This document shows, one piece after another, positions 33,984 to 46,559 of a stretch of DNA of 64,000 nt (position 1 is the first letter of the stretch; every line of letters starts with the position of its first letter). A program made the position numbers and the translations under genes. This stretch comes from Tetrastigma voinierianum (taxonomy: Eukaryota > Streptophyta > Magnoliopsida > Vitales > Vitaceae), in assembly GCA_016808115.1 (NCBI GenBank), contig JAEQBH010005281.1, positions 1 through 64,000 of the forward strand. The letters are read 5' to 3'. Below the pieces are notes generated by a model. That model had not been told where the DNA came from and did not search any database. It saw only the letters and a list, made by a program, of their open reading frames with translations.

Positions 33984-34736
33984 ACTTGAAAAGCATTCCA
34001 TTTAAAATATCATGAAATGATGGTAAAGTTTGCATATGTTAGGTTATATTCATATGGAACAATTATATAAATCAATTGGGTAAGATCGGGATTCATGTAT
34101 AATTTGAACAAAAACATATAAGAAGTAATTTTACAAGTTTAAAATAAATAAACTAGGAGTCTGGCTACTCAGACTAATGCATGTAAAAGGTCACTATAAA
34201 AAATTACAATCGTGAGTATCATATAAGAAAATTGTGAAATTAGATTCATTAGCATGTCGTGCATGTTGTATGGTAAGGAGACCAACATGTGTAAGGATTT
34301 CTAGAGGGTAGCTATCAAGGTCATAGCTCGAGTTGATTAAGAACTTAGATGCCATAGTTTATGAATTTGATGATTTAGCTTGATTGACAAAAGATATGTG
34401 ATGTTTGTATTTAAAAAGGGTTGATAGCAAGAAGTAATAATAATAATAAATAATAAATAAAAAATGAGAGAGAAGTATTGATCTAAGAAAAATAAATGAA
34501 GAGGAAAGTAGTTCAAAATAGATCCTTTTTTAAATAAAAATAGATCCTCTTAGAATGACTATAAATTCATAATAAGCTAATAACTAATTCCAAAAGCTTA
34601 AAATATTTTAGATAATGAACCTCTTAGCTATTGATTAGCACCTAGTCTGTCATAGTAAGGTAATAAAAGGTTTTTAATATTTTATTGATTGTGCTTGATT
34701 GATTAATAATCATGACTTCTCTTTCTTCTACAAAAG
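33984..34736 (+). other. Host DNA, probable intron
   Basis: AT-rich, no recognised domain. A pyrimidine-rich stretch (TTCTCTTTCTTCTACAAAAG) at its right end serves as splice acceptor for the next exon. Confidence 0.4.
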
Positions 34737-34803
34737 ACCAGGTCAATTGTTTGCCTTAACTTGCCTTTGGCTCCTAGATGGACCAAACTTAAAAGAAAAA
34801 TAT
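34737..34803 (+). pseudogene. Probable diacylglycerol kinase exon (RSIVCLNLP)
   Basis: A 67-base segment between the acceptor CTACAAAAG and a canonical donor GTAAGT reads TRSIVCLNLPLAPRWTKLKR then KI and one extra base. Plant diacylglycerol kinases have IRSIVCLNLPSF-GGLNPWG at this position in the accessory domain. The first nine residues match, but the Gly-rich GGLNPWG part is replaced by APRWTKLKR, which suggests decay. It lies 0.8 kb to the right of the LINE and on the same strand as the earlier exons. Confidence 0.6.
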
Positions 34804-34949
34804 GTAAGTTTTCTTTCTTAAATGTTCTCTTCTTTTTCCAAAGAAAAAGTGATTTCTTCTTATTGCTACTACAAACAAACCTTATTCACATTATTAGATG
34901 TCTCATTGAGGAATAATAATTTATTTTGATATGTAGAGGAACTTTAAAG

Positions 34950-35044
34950 ATCCATTCAGAACGAGAACTTTGGAAGTTATTTGTTTTAAAGATGCATGGC
35001 ATGGAGATGATTTTCTTCCTTCCAAAGGGAAATGTCTTGCACAA
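34950..35044 (+). pseudogene. Probable diacylglycerol kinase exon (E-V-F-DAWHG)
   Basis: With the acceptor CTTTAAAG at 34949, this 95-base exon continues the phase of the 34737 exon (T + AT = TAT). It reads PFRTRTLEVICFKDAWHGDD, then FLPSKGKCLAQ, ending at a GTTAGC donor. The family consensus here is P(F/Y)VDDGL(I/L)E(V/I)VGFR(D/N)AWHG...NG-G-RLAQ. Order, spacing and the AWHG core match; VDDG has become RTRT. The last part of the protein (the RIDGEPWKQP motif) was not found in the window. With lost consensus residues I call it a pseudogene, but an intact frame across this junction means a diverged functional copy cannot be excluded. Confidence 0.6.
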
Positions 35045-36657
35045 GTTAGCTAGTTATATTGCATTTATATTTTCCTTATAATTGAAACTAAGCATTGATT
35101 TTTAAGGTGTTTGGACTCTAGGATTCTCATTAAACAAACTTTCATTAAACAAACTTGCAAATATGAATGCTTAATCTATATTTGAAATTCACAATAGCAT
35201 ATTACATAAGAAATTAGACAAAACCCCAATAAAACCTTATGCAGGTTGACTTTTTTAGAATCCAAACCTTTGTTAAAACCTAGATTTATTTTCAAGAGGG
35301 ATTTTCTTGAAATGGTAGTTGCTCCTTTACATTTCTTCCACTTTCAATTTTCTTAGAGTCCTCTCAAGAAAGCAAATCACTGCTTAAAACGCCTCTAGAA
35401 TCTCTAAATTTCAACTGTGAAACATTTCTGTAAAACCTAGTAACCATCATTAGAGAGTTTGACTTTAGAAAATCTCAAAAAATCTTTTCTTAAATTAAAT
35501 CACAATTCTTGAAATAAAGAAATTTCAAAACTTCAAAACAACTTTCTTGACTTAAAAAAAGTGACATAAACCAAATTATAAAACATAAGGTAATTTTCAT
35601 TTTAATTCTTTTAATATTTTTATAAATTTACCAATTGTAAATACATGTGTACTTATCCTAAATTAAACGATCATACCTTCTTGAATTCAATCACATTTAA
35701 GACTAAAGTTCAATTGCATAAAATGGTCAACTAACCAAAAATACTTACTACTATGGATTTATATTTAGATTGACAACTTCTACAACAATGGTTGGTTAGT
35801 CCTATGTCGGGTTGAGATTTAGGAGCACAAGGAATACACAAAAACTTATAATACCTAAAACCTATCCCTAAGCAGCCCTCATTGTAGTATAGTGGTGGCT
35901 CTAAGGTCGTCCACTAGGATGGGTTTTCCCTTTTTGATTGTAATCATAGGTTTTAACTAAATAATTAATTACTTTATAAAATCAGAAAATAAAACGAAAA
36001 ACTAAAAGACTAATTTTTAGTTTGCTTGAGATGAGGTTGATTGTTGGTTTTCAAAGAAAACAATTATACTAAGGTCCTGGGCTTTGGTTTCACCAAATCC
36101 AGCCTCACCATGGCGATTCAAATGGGACTTCTATTAGTCCTGATCGTCTGAATAAGAAAACAACCAATAGTTGATCCCCTAAACTCCGTAGGCTCCTTTC
36201 GCCATGATAAAATTAGGTATAAGGAAAAGTAATTTACTTATTTTAGAGGGCTCGATAGGTTATCAACTTGACCCTCTAGTGGATTCCTAACAAGAAACAA
36301 TTTTTTTCATGTTGGGTCAAAAGTGTGCGGTCTAAGCATGTAACATACCAGACTTGCTAAGTATCAAGAAGACTAGTTGAAGAGAAGAGAGACTCTTATA
36401 CGTAGAGTTGGGGGAACCAAGACTGCTACCCGACCTTCAAGACTCTAAACAGTGTTGAATTCTTTACCTTTGGTATGAAGCACTACGCCCACTACTATCA
36501 TGCAGGAGGTGGATCAAATCCATCCCACCCCGAGAAAGACGACTACTCACTCATGGAAAAACATGTTGAAAGCTTTACTAAAAGAAATAGATAGAATTCC
36601 CCCAAATTACAAAGTATCTAACTATTTGAGAAAATTTAGAATATGTTTGATTGACCA
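35045..36657. other. Non-coding; right half looks like decayed LTR
   Basis: No coding segment is recognised; the expected final kinase exon is not visible. From about 35860 the text (GGTGGCTCTAAGGTCGTCCACTAGG, mixed pyrimidine tracts) has the style of a plant gypsy LTR, but no partner copy is present in the window. Confidence 0.35.
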
Positions 36658-38285
36658 TTATTAGGCTCAAAACGTGTCTCTAAAATTATATGCGGCTATG
36701 TGCCCAAGTGCATGTGTCTCCTCAAGTAATATAATGGATGTATGAGTATTGTCCCAATATGATTAGGTTACCATCAATAAAATTAGAATAGTCCTAGCTT
36801 TATTTGGATTAACACAAAGGTGAAGTTGAAATGAAAACAAACTAAACTAAAGAAATCCTAAATCTAAGCTCCTAACATTGCAAAGAGAAAATGCAATTAC
36901 AAGAAAGCCTAGGGTTTTTATTTCATCTAATAAATTCCTATGGTGAATCTCAACTTGTTCCCAAAGACGCTCAAATCATATATTAATCACAATTTCACCT
37001 AAGCACATGCTATTCTTTCTCAAGAAACAACAATCAATCCTTAGAAAATGTTTTAATGTATCTCTACCTCAAACGATCATAATCAGCGGATGCATTAAAA
37101 CATTAGAAACCCAATAAGCCACATGTAACCCACAAATATCCCTATTCACCATGGTGAAACATAAGATTTCGTTCATGGTCTAACATAATTATTGTTTCTC
37201 AACCTCAAATTAGGTCACAAATCATGTTAAGGGTGATCAATCATCAACAAGCATGAATAACATAATAGAACTTTCAATATATAAGAAAATCCAAACATCG
37301 AAGATTATGAATCAAAGCTAAACACCATAATTCATTATTTAGACTACGTCAAAACCCTAGAAAACTAAATCAGCTCATAAAAGGGGGAAATATAACCATA
37401 GAGATAAAGAAAAGTAGGAAAAAGGAGAAGAAATAAATTATATGTGGATCGGTCTCTCTTCTCTTCTTCCTCCTCTCCTTCTTCTTCAAGATCTTCTTCC
37501 CGAGAGAGCATTTTCTCTATGGTGTTTCCACCTAAGGGAACCCCTTTTTCCTCCAAGAACAACCCTCCCCCCCCTCAAAAAGCCCCAAAATTTGTTCTTT
37601 TTAAAAGCTATAAACCGAGAGAGCAGTGGATGGGCTTCAACAAAATTTCAGGCCTCGACTTCCACCCTGCAAAGTGATAAATTGACGTTACGGCGTGTCG
37701 AAAATGGGACAACACCGCAGCTGTTCAGTGCCAAATCACGCTATGGCGTGAATGTTACGGGCCATGGCATAAGGCCACACACACCATGACATGAATGCTT
37801 ATGCTATGGCGTTGAAGCCACATATGTCGCGCGTGAATGGACTCATGCCTCGGGCCGCGGAGAATCTACGCGCGCATGAATTTCACTATCTTTTTGATGA
37901 TTTCTAGCAACCGTCACCGCTTCGAGCAACCGGCCGACATTTGGAGCAACCGCCGACCGCTGTTTTTCTCGCTTCCTCCCAACTTCCTAAGGTCAGCATT
38001 TCATCCAAACTCAATTGTGCAATATTTGTATATACGAAATATGGAAGTTCAGGAATGGCGCCCATGTAAATGAAGGAGCCACGAGAAGACATCATGCGCA
38101 TAAAAGATCATATGTTTGTTGTAGCCGCATGATGACTTTGCTAAATTTTCTTCACTTCGCCATTTCCACTCCGTCGGCCCAATGATTAACTTAAACACAA
38201 TATAGAACATTTAGAGCATGAGAGCACTTATTTATATCATAAAACTACTAAAAATAAGAAAAATGAATATATAAGATATTCATCA
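36658..38285 (-). repeat. 3' LTR of the Athila/TAT-type element
   Basis: Plus-strand start TTATTAGGCTCAAAACGTGTCTC and end AAGATATTCATCA. It shares with 40772-42303 the AGTAATATAATGGA, CAAAGGTGAAGTTGAA, GAAAGCCTAGGGTTTT and CATTTAGAGCA tracts in order. Indels and CpG changes are frequent. Confidence 0.8.
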
Positions 38286-38298
38286 CACCCCCAAACTT
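38286..38298 (-). other. Polypurine tract
   Basis: Minus strand AAGTTTGGGGGTG directly precedes the LTR start TGATGAATATC. Confidence 0.7.
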
Positions 38299-40747
38299 AA
38301 ATCTCTACTTATCCTCAAGTAAAGGAAAAACACACATATATACAAAACACTAAAATAGATATGAGTAGAGAATGTAAAGCAATAATACTAGGAGAATTCT
38401 GCATGACAAATTTCTATGGAAACATGATAGCCATATGGGATCCCAACACATTTAAAAATCTTAAAGACAAGGCATCTAGGGGGCATGCAGATCAAGGCAA
38501 GCTTACCCCCTAATTTCTCAATGAATCCTTCCTAAAGAAACTTAGAAACATATGTTAGATCCTTCAAATGTAGATTGTAGTTCTAGCACCTAAAAACCAA
38601 ACTTATTTCACTCATTTGAAAGAGATTAACAAAAACAAGCTAAGAACTCACCTTTTATTCTATGCTAAAACTAGAAAGTAGGATGCAATGCAAAGACACT
38701 CTAGAAAAGTGTCCATGTAGCGAGGATCCGTTAGTGACTCCCCACCAGTTGGTTAAGAGCACCGACCATTAAGTTCCCCTCGAACTTCACCCAAACATTC
38801 AACTAGAAAACCAAAGCACCTACATGTGAGATTAAACCATCCTCTGTCCCATGTAACGAGCAGTGAAGTCAATGACTCCCAAATCCGCTGTCTGTGTGGC
38901 ATTAGGCTTCTAGAGAGGCCCTCGATCGTGCCTGTGATTTCGCTGAATGGCCCTTTTATTTATCTCTTTTCTTTCTTTTTCACATTTGCTTTTCTATTTC
39001 TTTTTTTTTTTCTTTTTTTTTTTCTTTACACGGTCTATTTGCCTCATTTATGGAGGTGTCCTAACACTATGGGATGTTAAGGTCTCTCAAGGTAAGTTTA
39101 TTTTGAGAAAGAGGTCGAAGCCTTGTGTACAATGAGATCTAGTGTGTGTGCATGAGTTCCATTAAAAGTTGTTCCTGAAACAAGGCTCCACACACCAAGC
39201 CTCCCACAAACCACTCACATCTAACTTGATCAGCAATGTGATGGTACCAGTTTCGCCAAATAACACACTTGAATCGCCAATGACGCATCACATCGTTGTC
39301 AGTCTATACTGTAATCATATGAACACAAACCCAAGAGCAGAAACATATGAAATATTTGATCAAACTAACAACTAAGAATTATATACAAATATCAATGTAT
39401 AACATAAGACACTAAGGAAATCCAAAGTCGATTCTAATTTAAAATTCGTCCCCACAAACATGAACAAAACATTTTCTCAATGAAATAGAGCATGGAAAAC
39501 AAAAAGGAAGAGAGGACTCCCTGAAAATGATCAAGTTAGATCATCCAAATTCTCTTTCCTTAGAACCAACTTTAGGACTTCCAAAAACATGAAAAATCAC
39601 AACTTAAACAAAACAAAACAAGATCAAACAAGAAAACTAAACTCAAACGAACTCAAAACTAACCTATAGAAATGGAAAGGTAAATAAAACATTACTAAGC
39701 TCAAGTTGCCTCTCAAGAAGTCAAGGCTATTTTTTTTAGTCTAGCTCGACTTCACCAACTACGATCTGAAGGTGATTATTGCCTATCCTTCCCTCTTCTA
39801 AGAAGCCATAGTTGTGCTCAAATAGCTTCTTAAGCACATAAATCTCTAAGGCTTGTACGCTCTAGGAGTTAGAGCTTTCTTCACTTTGGTTGGTCTTTCA
39901 TTTTCTATCAACTCCAAAAAGTCTCATCCATCTCTAAAATGGGAGTCAACTTTTCATTTTTCACTTTCTCATGCATATCTCCCTAAAGGGTCATATCTGG
40001 AATAGTCTTATATTCTTCTTTTTCATTTCTTCTATTCGAGAAGTTGACTCTTATCTTTTCCAACTATCTCTTTTAGCACCTTACTACCTCTACTCTTTTA
40101 AGCTCCTCACATGCAAGAAAAATCTTTTCTTGTTCTTCTAAAATTACCTTAGCCATTTGCCCCACTTGCATCTTCAAGCACTTGAGTTGATCCGACTGAA
40201 TTTGAATAATTTCCCTTTGTCTCATTCTTGAATTGAGCTTAAGACTTAGCCAATTCAACTTAAGACTTAGCCATTTCAGTCATGGCTTCATCTAGATAAA
40301 AGGTGGTCATCTGAGCATCAGAGTTTTTCATTTCAAGCATTGAATTGGCCAATTCAGCCATTACCTCTTCAAGGTTCAACTCCTTTGCTTATGGAGGTTG
40401 AGGAACATCTTGATTTGTCTCCCATGAGAGGTATGTGTGATATTGGCATCCCATGTCATATGTGTTCAAGTATGGGTTACCCACATGCTGACTTACCCAT
40501 AGGCAGTCACTGTCCAACCTCAGCTTCACATCCTTGAGTTGGTCATTGGCCAATTGTCTCCTTTATAGTTCTTGGTCATAAGAGGAAATTTGGTTTTATT
40601 GCTTATCACCCACTCCATTGTGAATCAACTCCTACAACAACAACAACAAAAAAATCAAAAAGTAAAAAGAAAAATGAAAGCAAATGAGATTAACTATATC
40701 CAAAGTAAGGAAGGAATACTGGATATTAATATAAGCAAAAGCACTGA
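38299..40747 (-). other. Internal region of the non-autonomous element
   Basis: No RT, integrase or protease motif is seen on either strand. It includes a T-rich run at about 38960-39025 (frames there are low-complexity) and, near the 5' end of the element, the gag-like remnant. Parts of 38350-39100 recur at about 42900-43700. Confidence 0.6.
40073..40258 (-). pseudogene. Gag-like remnant (QVGQ motif)
   Basis: The 61-codon frame reads IQIQSDQLKCLKMQVGQMAK, followed by an EEQEK-rich tail. Athila/TAT gag proteins carry a similar I--LE-QVGQLA segment before their C-terminal region. No capsid core or zinc knuckle can be read around it. Position near the primer site and strand agree with a gag location. 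Confidence 0.5.
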
Positions 40748-40765
40748 TCCCCGACAATGATGCCA
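40748..40765 (-). other. Primer-binding site (Asp-tRNA type)
   Basis: Minus strand TGGCATCATTGTCGGGGA, six bases inside the 5' LTR. It differs from the common Athila/TAT site TGGCGCCGTTGCCGGGGA only by transitions in CpG-like positions. Confidence 0.8.
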
Positions 40766-40771
40766 AAAAAT

Positions 40772-42303
40772 TGTTATGCTCAAAAAGTGTCTCTAAAATT
40801 ATATGCACTTATGTGCAAAAGTGCACGCGTAGCCTCAAGTAATATAATGGAAGTATGAGTATCGTCTCCACACAATTAGGTTACCACTCACCTAATCCTA
40901 GAATACGTCCTAAATTTTTATTCGATTTAACACAAAGGTGAAGTTGAATGGAAAACAAACTAAACTAAAAGAAATCAAATCCAGTTCCTAACATTGCAAA
41001 GAGAAATGTAATTACAGAAAGCCTAGGGTTTTGATTTCATATAATAAATTCACAGCCCTCGGACACTTAAAGATGCTCAAATCATATGTTAATGGCTGAT
41101 TTCACCTAAGCACATGCCATTCTTTTCAAGCAACAATAATCAACTTAGAAAGGTTTTAATATCCCCACCTCAAACGATCATAATTAATGATGCATTACAT
41201 TAGAAACCCAATAAACAACATGTAACCCACAACATTCATTGTATGGTTAAACATAACATTCCATTCATGGTCTGAACTAAATTATTGTTTCTCAACCTAA
41301 AATTAGGTTTCACAAATCATGTTAATGGTATCAATCATCAAAAGCTTGGAGAACAGAATAGAACATTCATTATATAAGAAAATCTAAACATCAAAGATTA
41401 CAAATCAAAGCCAAACATCATAATTATTTATTTAGACTACATCGAAACCCTAGAAACTAAATTAGCTCATGAAAGTGGGGAAATACAACCAATGAGATAA
41501 AGAAAAGTAGGAAAAGAGGATAAGAAATAAACTAGATGTGGATTGAAGCCCTTCTTATTTTCCAATCTTCATTTTCTTCTTCTTCAATATCTTCTTTCCC
41601 AAGAGAGCATTTGTCTTAGAGTGTTTTTACCCAAGGGAACCTCTTTTTTTGCCTCCAAGCAACCCCCCTCTCCCTCTTTCTCATAAAACCCCAAAATTTG
41701 TTCTTTTCAATATCAAAACATCGAGATGTAGCGAATACACACTAGAAAAATTTCAAGCCTTGACATCCATGCTGCACCATGACAGATTGACGCTGTGGTG
41801 TAGAGGAAAATGGGATAAAACTCGAGTTGTCTAAGCCAAATTACGTCGTGGATTAAATGGACTCATGCCTCAACGTGAGAATTCCACACTGTAGTGTGAA
41901 TTTCACTCTCTTTTTGATGATTTTATGAGCAACAGGTCAACCGTTTGGAGTAATCACCACCAACTAGCTGCTCTTTCTTTGCTCGACTCCTAAGGCCGTA
42001 ACTTCATCCTGACTCAATCATGGCAATCTTTGCGGTTTATGAAAAACCTCAGTCTAGAATGTCACATGCAACGAGAGATGAAAAAAAAAAATGTGTGAAG
42101 ACATTATAGAGATGGAAAATATCACATTTTCTCAAGATCTTGATGACTTTGCTGAATTTTCTTCAATTTCGCCATTTCTTATCCCGTTTCGCCAACTATC
42201 GACCTAAACGAAAAAGAACATTTAGAGCAATAGAGCACTATTGATATCATAAAGATACTAAAACTAATCAAAATATGATAAAATATATATAAGATACTCA
42301 TCA
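40772..42303 (-). repeat. 5' LTR of the Athila/TAT-type element
   Basis: Plus-strand start TGTTATGCTCAAAAAGTGTCTC, end AAGATACTCATCA. Partner of 36658-38285. It may be shared with the partial second copy to the right. Confidence 0.8.
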
Positions 42304-43559
42304 ACCCTCCATCATCTATAATGCATCTCGAGGTTTCTAGAGTCCAAGAACGCGAATTTCCTATTACAAATCAATCAGGAGCATGGGCTTCAAAATTTAT
42401 ATTTTTTTATGCCCACCAATTTCTCACTGCTTCTAGGTATATGCGAAATCATAAATAAAAGGAATTTATAGCATGATCGATGCAATTTCTACACCGCTTG
42501 GTCGGGCAAGTACAATTTGCGGGATGCAAGTAAGTAAATTTCCTCCAAAACTTGTTCAATTTCTTTGTCTTCTACGTGATCAGCCTACCAACGTCCCAAC
42601 TCGGGTCTCCAATTGTCGTTGTGCTTCCAAGCTCACACAAAGACCCAAGACTTCTCATTGCTTGACCTCAGATCCCAAAGAGTCGAGAAGATGCCTAAAT
42701 GGCATTTATGTATACATGTGCTCAATAAAACCATTAAGAATGGGGTTTTGGGACTAAACAACGCACTAGTAGTATGAGTTTCCACTACAAAAAGTTTATT
42801 AGCAAGATTGAGTGCTTGAGAATGCACTTTTTGAGTAGTCCCTTAGCAACATATAATCATAAAAATAGAGATAGGTTGGTCAAATCAGTTTGGAAAACTA
42901 AAACTACAGAAAAATAAACATGAAAGAAAGCATAATAAGATAGATAAAGATAAGTGTGCTAGTAATATTAGAGAAGTATTGATAAAATCTAATAAATAAC
43001 GGGTTATAATGAATGTTCGCATTCACAATTTCATGGGAGAAAGGTTCATAAGGCATGGTGATCTAGGTGATCATGCCCCCACAGACTATAAATTGACTTT
43101 TCCTCAAAGAACTTAGTGCACGTGTGGTGTTAGGACCAATATACAATTAGTTTCCAATACTCCTCAACCAAATTAACTCATCCTTTTTGATATGATTTAA
43201 AGTAGGTTGGAGAAACACATTTTTATTTCTTTCTTCTCTCTTTCTCTTTTTTTTTTCTTTGCATGTAGGTGCAATACCAAAGTTATCTAAGTGGTAAATT
43301 TCCAATAGCAAAGTGATCCATCGATGGCTCCCAACCAGAGCTGGCATAGGCATTGCGATCAATTCCCTCGACTTCAATTCGAGTTAATCATATCCAAACA
43401 AAGAAGGTACCCCAGGGTGAGATTGATCCATCTTCTGTCGCATGTAGCGAGCAGTGAAGTCAGTGACTCCCAACCAGTTGGTTTAGGGCACTAGGCATTA
43501 AATCCCCTCAAACTATGCTCGAGATTCCGATTGAATCAACTCACTTTTTTTATCTTTTT

Positions 43560-43641
<82 letters not shown>

Positions 43642-44050
43642 CTTTCTTTTTTTAGGTGGGGCTTATCGTCTCTTCTTGAAGGTGTGTCCCATCACTAATA
43701 AAACTGCCGCTTAGCATCTCAAAGCAAGTGGCACTTCTGAGAAAAGGGGCATGGACTCAAAGTGTATAAAAGAGATCTTTGTGTGTGTGTGAATTTTAAG
43801 TTCTAAAAAGAAATGGTTTTTTGAAAACAAGGGGTTGATTTAGCCATGTTCCCCACAACCATTATTTCCCTCAATTTCAAGATTTCACAAACACCAAGAT
43901 TTTCCAAGCAAGAGTTCTTGATTATCGAAGACTAATTTAATACTAATAAAAATAATATTTTGCACCTTCATCTTATGACACAATCATGAAAAAATTAAAA
44001 CTAAGAAAACTTTTAACTCAATATTTAGTTGGAAAAGGTTTGTTTTCTCA
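42304..44050 (-). mobile_element. Partial second internal region of the same family
   Basis: 43420-43520 (GTCGCATGTAGCGAGCAGTG, GTGACTCCCAACCAGTTGGTT) matches 38840-38880 and 38715-38760. 42960-43100 follows the order of 38350-38520. It lies directly beside an LTR of the same family, so LTR-internal-LTR-internal tandem structure is likely. The first 500 bases after the LTR do not match clearly. No gag-pol is readable. Confidence 0.5.
43559..43636. repeat. (TC)n microsatellite
   Basis: About 70 bases of uninterrupted TC. Confidence 0.95.
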
Positions 44051-44291
44051 AGTGTCTCCCAACCTAAGTTTGACTTACCCTTTCATTAAACAAAATTAAA
44101 ATGGTAGGATAAGGGTTACCTCTATTGAAGAGGGTGCTCTATGTATGACTTACTCGATGCACAACTTTTTGATGTTTTAGAGGGTGTAGTGATTCCTTAT
44201 GTGTTGTCAATTCCACATCCACATTGTGATGCACCATAGAAAGTGGGTGTTTTGTTGGCATCATGTAATTCCCAAGCTCAATGAGATGCTC

Positions 44292-44632
44292 TGTTATTTT
44301 TGTTTCATTAGCAATCCCACATCGTTTAAAAGTGGGATTTGTTTTCACCCCCTAACCTTAAAGGACTTTTTCATCTTTATAATATTTACACCTATTCCCT
44401 CTCCACTTTGAGTATTTGTAGTATTGCCCAAATTGCTTGGGTATTTACGTTTTGGCCCAATTTCTTAGGAAATTGATTTGTATCTCAAAGTTTGCAATTA
44501 TCTTCGATTAGTGAATTTTTCTATGGCATTCGAGGATGTAGGTATTTATACCGAACCTCGTTAAATTCTTTTTCTTCTCTTTCTTTTCTGCCTTTAAATT
44601 ATTCTACTTGTTGCATTATTTGGTGCATTAAC
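44292..44632 (+). repeat. Copia 5' LTR
   Basis: Starts TGTTATTTTTG and ends near GTGCATTAAC. Followed by AGTATCAGA, a degenerate initiator-Met primer site, at about 44644-44652. Confidence 0.7.
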
Positions 44633-45011
44633 TGTTTAAATTAGTATCAGAAAACAATTTTGAATTGATAAGTATGATCTATGGTTATGGTGTAGCCTGA
44701 TCTTCCACATCATAAATTTGTCCTTGAACTATTGATAGTTAAAATATGTTCAAGTGAAGTTATAAGTATGCTCTGTGGTTGCGACGTAACCTGATCTTTC
44801 ACATCAGAAATCTGTCCTTGAACTATTGACAATTGAAATCCGTTCAATAGAAGATCCATTGGTTGGAATATCTAAGGAAGTTCTGTCTAAGGATATTGGT
44901 ATTTTGACAACAATTGGACCAATCCAACTTTTCTGAGAACTTTTTGTTACTTGTCTAAGGAGACTAGTTCTATTGGGACCATGGTGGTCAATTCAATCTT
45001 TGTGTGGAAAG

Positions 45012-46300
45012 ATGGCAAAATCTAGGTTGAAAGCAATGATCACAAATGCAAAAGTAGATGTTGGAAATTTTGATGGCCAGAATAATTTCGGCTTACAGTA
45101 GAGTGGTATGAAATATGCATTGTATATGCTAGATTTGGATTCTCAGTCATGAAACACAATTCATGATAATTTCATGATATATCGGGAGAATCGTCATAAA
45201 AACTTGCAAGATTTAAGCCTGCCAGCCAAAGATAAAGGTGCATATGTTCAACAAGAGACAATTTTGCTGTAGTTTGTGAAGGCTTAAAATGGGGTAACAA
45301 ATGAAGAAATGCAATCCAGAATTGAATAAAATTTCAATGTAAACCGCACATATATTAGTCTACATAATGATGAATTAATAATTTAATTATGATTTATTAA
45401 ACTTAGATAAGACCTTCAAAGATAAAGTACATATGTTAATAATCTGTCTTTCCATAGTCAATGATCATTCTATTAAATCTTTAGTCCCATGGGAGGATAA
45501 AATGTCTTTGAAGAAGTTTGTTCTAGCGCTAAGGAATTAAATTTGAACAAAGATAAAAAACATCGATATTTAGAATGAGAAATGAGAGGGCATGAGTCAA
45601 AACAATAAGAATTGGTCACGCCTAATTTAAACCATGTTTTACATTAGTTCATGATGGCTGATTATTGAATTGACTACGATTTTATTAAACTTAGAGGTGA
45701 CTTCAAAGATGAAAGCAAGGTTATGTTATTGACTGTCCCAAAATGCATCATCTTTATTACCTATCCATGGATGATGGAAATGTCTTTAAAGAAGTTGGTT
45801 CGTTGTTAATTTACAAAATGGAATAAAGATAAAAACAGGTGAGTCAGTGGAAGACAACAATAATTTTATAAATAGTCAAAATGAGAAAGTAAAAATGGAA
45901 AGTAGACCAATGGTAGACTAGGTGATGAGTGTATGCTTGGTCTGTACGTACTTAGTATAAGATCATCTGTTAAAAAGAGTTAATTTATAAGGTTACTTGA
46001 TGCCAGCACATTGATCTAAGACTTTAAAGATCTCTGTCCTTATTATCAAACACGTTATTTTGAGATGAATGGATTTTAGATAAGGGTCATCATCACATAG
46101 TCCTTACAAGGGAGTGGTTATCAGAATTCTTAAAGTTGAGATACAATGTAGACATAAGGTAGTGGTGATGCTGGTTATATCATTGATGGGCCTCATCCAT
46201 TGAGGAATGGTGATGGATCAACTAGAGTTTGAGCAGATGTCTTAAGGTACCAAAGCTGGAAAAGAATCTCATCTCTTCAAATCCAACTTAGTATGCCCTT
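45012..46300 (+). pseudogene. Copia gag and protease region, decayed
   Basis: ATG at 45012 opens MAKSRLKAMITNAKVDVGNF followed by DGQNNFGLQ, the typical copia gag start with a stop where the W of FGLW should be. Further gag blocks (LNLDKTFKDK, then MSLKKFV) recur near 45400-45560 in shifting frames. The rest to 46300 is too broken to assign a zinc knuckle or protease. Confidence 0.55.
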
Positions 46301-46559
46301 ATCCCTGTTTATTCGAGATGGAGTTCTAAAGTCATCACGAGCCTTTCAGTCGCAGGCACCAGAAGAAATAATTTGCATTACTGATAATATAAAGGAAGAC
46401 TGATAGTACGTCAAATTATGGTAGTGATGAAGATCTGGAGATTACTGAAGGTCAGGAATAGACATTTGGGGCGCATGCAAAGCAGAGAGCACATCACTTC
46501 ATGAAAAATGAAAAGATTGTGTCGAACTCTTGTAGATAACAGTTATGGAAAGAAAATTA

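Larger units (their letters stand above)
36658..42303 (-). mobile_element. Non-autonomous Ty3/gypsy element, Athila/TAT type
   Basis: Two direct repeats of about 1.6 kb (36658-38285 and 40772-42303) bracket a 2.5-kb internal region. On the minus strand the internal region starts with a TGGCATCATTGTCGGGGA primer site (Asp-tRNA type, usual TGGCGCCGTTGCCGGGGA) and ends in a purine run AAGTTTGGGGGTG before the 3' LTR. Only a gag-like remnant is seen and no pol at all, so it depends on others for movement. The outer flanks do not show a matching 5-bp duplication. Confidence 0.75.

Noticed and set aside
37365..37789. Open frames of 65-115 codons near 37.4-37.8 kb
   Set aside because: They lie inside an LTR of the Athila/TAT-type element, in CT-rich sequence, and are not conserved in the partner LTR.
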